A stretch of DNA of 64,000 nucleotides, from assembly GCF_002954325.1 (NCBI RefSeq), contig NZ_MQVX01000001.1, positions 1,975,383 to 2,039,382 of the forward strand. The letters are read 5' to 3'. Position 1 is the stretch's first letter. Each line of letters opens with the position of its first letter. Both the position numbers and the translations under genes were made by a program. The DNA comes from Aureicoccus marinus (GTDB lineage: Bacteria > Bacteroidota > Bacteroidia > Flavobacteriales > Flavobacteriaceae). Of the stretch, positions 61,807-64,000 are shown piece by piece. Below the pieces are notes generated by a model. That model was not told where the DNA came from, did no database searches, and saw only the letters and a list, made by a program, of their open reading frames with translations.

Positions 61807-64000
61807 TTATTTTATGACTACGGTTTGATTAAGCTGCTTTTTAAGAGTGAAAAAGAAGGTCGTTCCCTTTCCTATCTCACTCTCGAGCCAAACTTGGCCT
61901 TCGTATCGGTCGACGATTTTCTTGACAATAGAAAGGCCTATTCCTGTAGAACGTTCGCTGTTTCCTATGGATTGGAAAATCTTGAATACTTTTTCGTGGT
62001 ACTCGGTTGGTATTCCTACCCCATTATCCTCTACGCTGAACTGCCAATGGGTTGGCGTTTCCTCGTAATCAATTTTCACCACACCTTCTTCCTTGTCTAT
62101 TTTGACCACCGCATTACTGAGGAAGTTTTGGAAGAGCTGATGAATTTTGGTGCGGTCCGCGCGAATAATCGGCAGTGGCTTGACCACCTCAATACGGACG
62201 TGATCTGGTTTGTAAATGATCTCATCAATCTCACTGATGACTTCGTTGACATCAATGGTCGATTGATCTAATGAATCGCTGGTTAACGTAGAGTACTTCA
62301 GAATTCCATCGATGAGTTTATCCATCCCCTCAATTTTTTCCTGAATCATCCTTAGGTTGTACTCTCCACCTTCATCCAATTGGTCGTGGTAATCCTCATA
62401 TAACCAACTCGCTAAAGCACTAACACTTCTCAACGGCGACTTTAAATCGTGGGATACAATATGGGCGTATTCCTGAAGTCCTTTATTGCTCGTTTCCAAT
62501 TCTTTGAGGAGCTCTTCTTTCTGGGCCTCCAGTTCTTTCTGCTCTGAAATGTCTAAAACAACCCCAATAGACCCAACAAATTCTCCTTCTTCACTGTAAT
62601 TCGGTGCTCCACTGATAAACCAGGTCTTGGTCTGCCCATTAAGCAATTGCAAGTTGATTTCATAGGAATCGGATTTATCGTCCTTGCGGTTTCCGTTCAT
62701 CCGTTCCACCACTGCGTGATTTTCTTCGGTGAGATCAATCATATCCCAGAGGCGTTTTCCGATAAGTTCACTTTGCTCCAAGGACAACATATCACAGAAG
62801 CTTTGATTTACCATCAAGATCCGTTCCTCCTGATCCACTTCAACCAATCCCAGGTTCATATGGGCAATGATACTAGAGTACTTTTGACGTTGGATTTCGA
62901 GGTTCTTGCGGTAATTCTTACGCAAGGTGATGTCAGTATAGGTCCACAAATGGCCTTTGTACTTAGAACCAATAAACAGCGGAATGTAATCCCGTTCTAA
63001 CGTACGTCCGTCGGACATTTCAACTTCATCAGAGACTACTAGTGTTTTATTTTTCAAGATAACTGAAACGCGTTGATATTCTTTCACGGGATCCGCAAAG
63101 TTGATATCGCCACAATTAATCAAATCAACACAATTCATTGTTTGAAGAGTCTCGACGGTATACTCAAACCCCATTAAGTTCCTGAAATTCTCATTGGTGA
63201 GTACGATATTGCGCTGATCATCTTCCAGCAGCACCCCGGTTTGCAGATTGCTGATGAGAGTGGCCAATCGCTGTTCCGAGGCTTTCAATTTTTCCTCGGC
63301 GACGCGGTCATTGGTGATATCTTCAATGAGTACCACCTTGTATTCCAACTTTCCGCGTGAGTTTCGCACACTGGAAACAGAGGTCTTCCCAAAGAAGTGC
63401 TTCCCTTCTTTTGTAAAGTACTTGCGAACCAGTGTAACTTTATCTCCCGGCGCATCGCTGTCTTCCGTTCCATTTTGAAAAAGACTGCTTTCATCAATCT
63501 CCGAAATACTGTTCAGATCCAACTTCTTCAGCTCATCTTCAGTATATCCGATCAGATCATTGAAGGCCGCGTTGGAAGTGATAATTTTATTTTGATCGAT
63601 GAGAAGAATCCCATGAGAGGAATTCCCTACGATGATATCTTGTTGCTTTTTCTGGTCTTCGAGTAATTGCCTGATCTCAAATTCACGTGTCACATCGCGA
63701 AGAACCCCTTGGGCCGCGACTGGTGCTCCTTGGGAATTGTAGATCAAACTCGCATTAATATTGACCATTTTATAGCCGTGGGTACGGGTCTGAACACGAA
63801 CCTGATAGTTCTTAAGAATCCCCACTTCCAGCAGAGTCAAAAACGATTCCCGGGTGTATTCGAGATAGTCCTTGTGAACCAGGCTTTCGAGCTTTACATT
63901 TTCTTTGGTGTGGTCAAAACCAAGGAATTCACGGGCACTGGCATTCATACTGATCACCTCAGTCTGCAAGCTCATCACCACATAAGGGTCAATGATATTG
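61807..64000 (-). CDS. Multi-PAS sensor histidine kinase (5' end outside window)
   Basis: At least 731 residues are present; the frame is open to the right edge (the leading PAS reads DPYVVMSLQTEVISMNASAREFLGF), so the true start is outside. Several PAS domains in series (about 724 residues of sequence including at least four PAS-like repeats, each ending in a PAC-like loop such as AAQGVLRDVTREFEI) precede HisKA with YAHIVSHDLKSPLRSVSALA and an ATPase domain with SVEDNGVGIP and GIGLSIVKKIVDRYEG. No TM in the visible part. The C-terminal half resembles the kinase at 59598-60649. The FIST gene follows after 5 bases, suggesting a single signalling operon. Confidence 0.93.
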   Translation of the reverse strand, partial: NIIDPYVVMSLQTEVISMNASAREFLGFDHTKENVKLESLVHKDYLEYTRESFLTLLEVGILKNYQVRVQTRTHGYKMVNINASLIYNSQGAPVAAQGVLRDVTREFEIRQLLEDQKKQQDIIVGNSSHGILLIDQNKIITSNAAFNDLIGYTEDELKKLDLNSISEIDESSLFQNGTEDSDAPGDKVTLVRKYFTKEGKHFFGKTSVSSVRNSRGKLEYKVVLIEDITNDRVAEEKLKASEQRLATLISNLQTGVLLEDDQRNIVLTNENFRNLMGFEYTVETLQTMNCVDLINCGDINFADPVKEYQRVSVILKNKTLVVSDEVEMSDGRTLERDYIPLFIGSKYKGHLWTYTDITLRKNYRKNLEIQRQKYSSIIAHMNLGLVEVDQEERILMVNQSFCDMLSLEQSELIGKRLWDMIDLTEENHAVVERMNGNRKDDKSDSYEINLQLLNGQTKTWFISGAPNYSEEGEFVGSIGVVLDISEQKELEAQKEELLKELETSNKGLQEYAHIVSHDLKSPLRSVSALASWLYEDYHDQLDEGGEYNLRMIQEKIEGMDKLIDGILKYSTLTSDSLDQSTIDVNEVISEIDEIIYKPDHVRIEVVKPLPIIRADRTKIHQLFQNFLSNAVVKIDKEEGVVKIDYEETPTHWQFSVEDNGVGIPTEYHEKVFKIFQSIGNSERSTGIGLSIVKKIVDRYEGQVWLESEIGKGTTFFFTLKKQLNQTVVIK

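Noticed and set aside
1-64000. CRISPR arrays, insertion sequences, integrases or prophage genes
   Set aside because: No spaced direct repeats of CRISPR type, transposase or integrase motifs, or terminal inverted repeats were found on reading both strands.

Overview
The window is a chromosomal segment of a Bacteroidota bacterium, most likely a Flavobacteriales-type lineage; I do not claim a genus. Supporting marks are Bacteroidota promoters (TTTG / TAnnTTTG), a type IX secretion C-terminal sorting domain, a PorT-like barrel beside ExbB/ExbD genes, DUF4407 and LruC-domain proteins, ribosomal starts without a Shine-Dalgarno sequence, and dense, often abutting genes. No insertion sequence, prophage or CRISPR array was seen.

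Layout. 1-5.1 kb: 3' end of hisC, then rplM-rpsI, rpsB-tsf, pyrH-frr on the plus strand. 5.1-11.2 kb: an MMPL/RND exporter, asnS, rpoN and a membrane protein. 11.2-15.5 kb (minus): an exbB-membrane protein-exbD-exbD unit, then a second exbD-exbD pair with a PorT-like barrel. 15.6-24.5 kb (minus): tRNA-Ser, tatD-ansA, sucA-sucB and a DegT aminotransferase-galE pair, with a retropepsin-like gene on the plus strand. 24.6-36.1 kb: Kdo transferase, sugar MFS transporter, a 45-residue membrane peptide, a secreted vanadium haloperoxidase-like protein, tRNA-Leu, an M20 dipeptidase and two tandem DUF4407 genes. 36.2-58.0 kb (minus): a large exopolysaccharide (EPS) locus. 58.2-64.0 kb (minus): a signalling cluster (STAS-like protein, LytTR response regulator, Hpt protein, histidine kinase, FIST sensor, PAS histidine kinase).

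How the EPS locus works. It makes dTDP-L-rhamnose (rfbBACD) and UDP-glucuronate (ugd), has an initiating sugar-phosphate transferase, four further glycosyltransferases, an acyltransferase, a Wzy/O-antigen-ligase-like protein, a Wzc-like co-polymerase and a half-size TolC-like protein. No Wza or Wzx is visible. Three of its units begin with the same promoter layout: ACAACAAT, exactly 27 bases, then an AT-rich -7 box, with a second ACAAC-type element exactly 21 bp upstream (a third copy at the head of the locus). A 21-bp direct-repeat period is typical of LytTR regulators, and a LytTR regulator with its presumed phosphorelay lies just upstream. I propose this as a LytTR-controlled EPS regulon; it is an inference from sequence.

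Sequence quality. At least ten genes contain an apparent frame break, nearly all explained by one missing base, often in a short homopolymer: frr, rpoN, the PorT-like gene, waaA, the haloperoxidase gene, a DUF4407 gene, a small membrane-protein gene, ugd, the O-antigen ligase gene (two breaks) and probably a histidine kinase. Several are normally essential, so sequencing or assembly deletions are more likely than real decay. Those genes are given at their reconstructed full extent.
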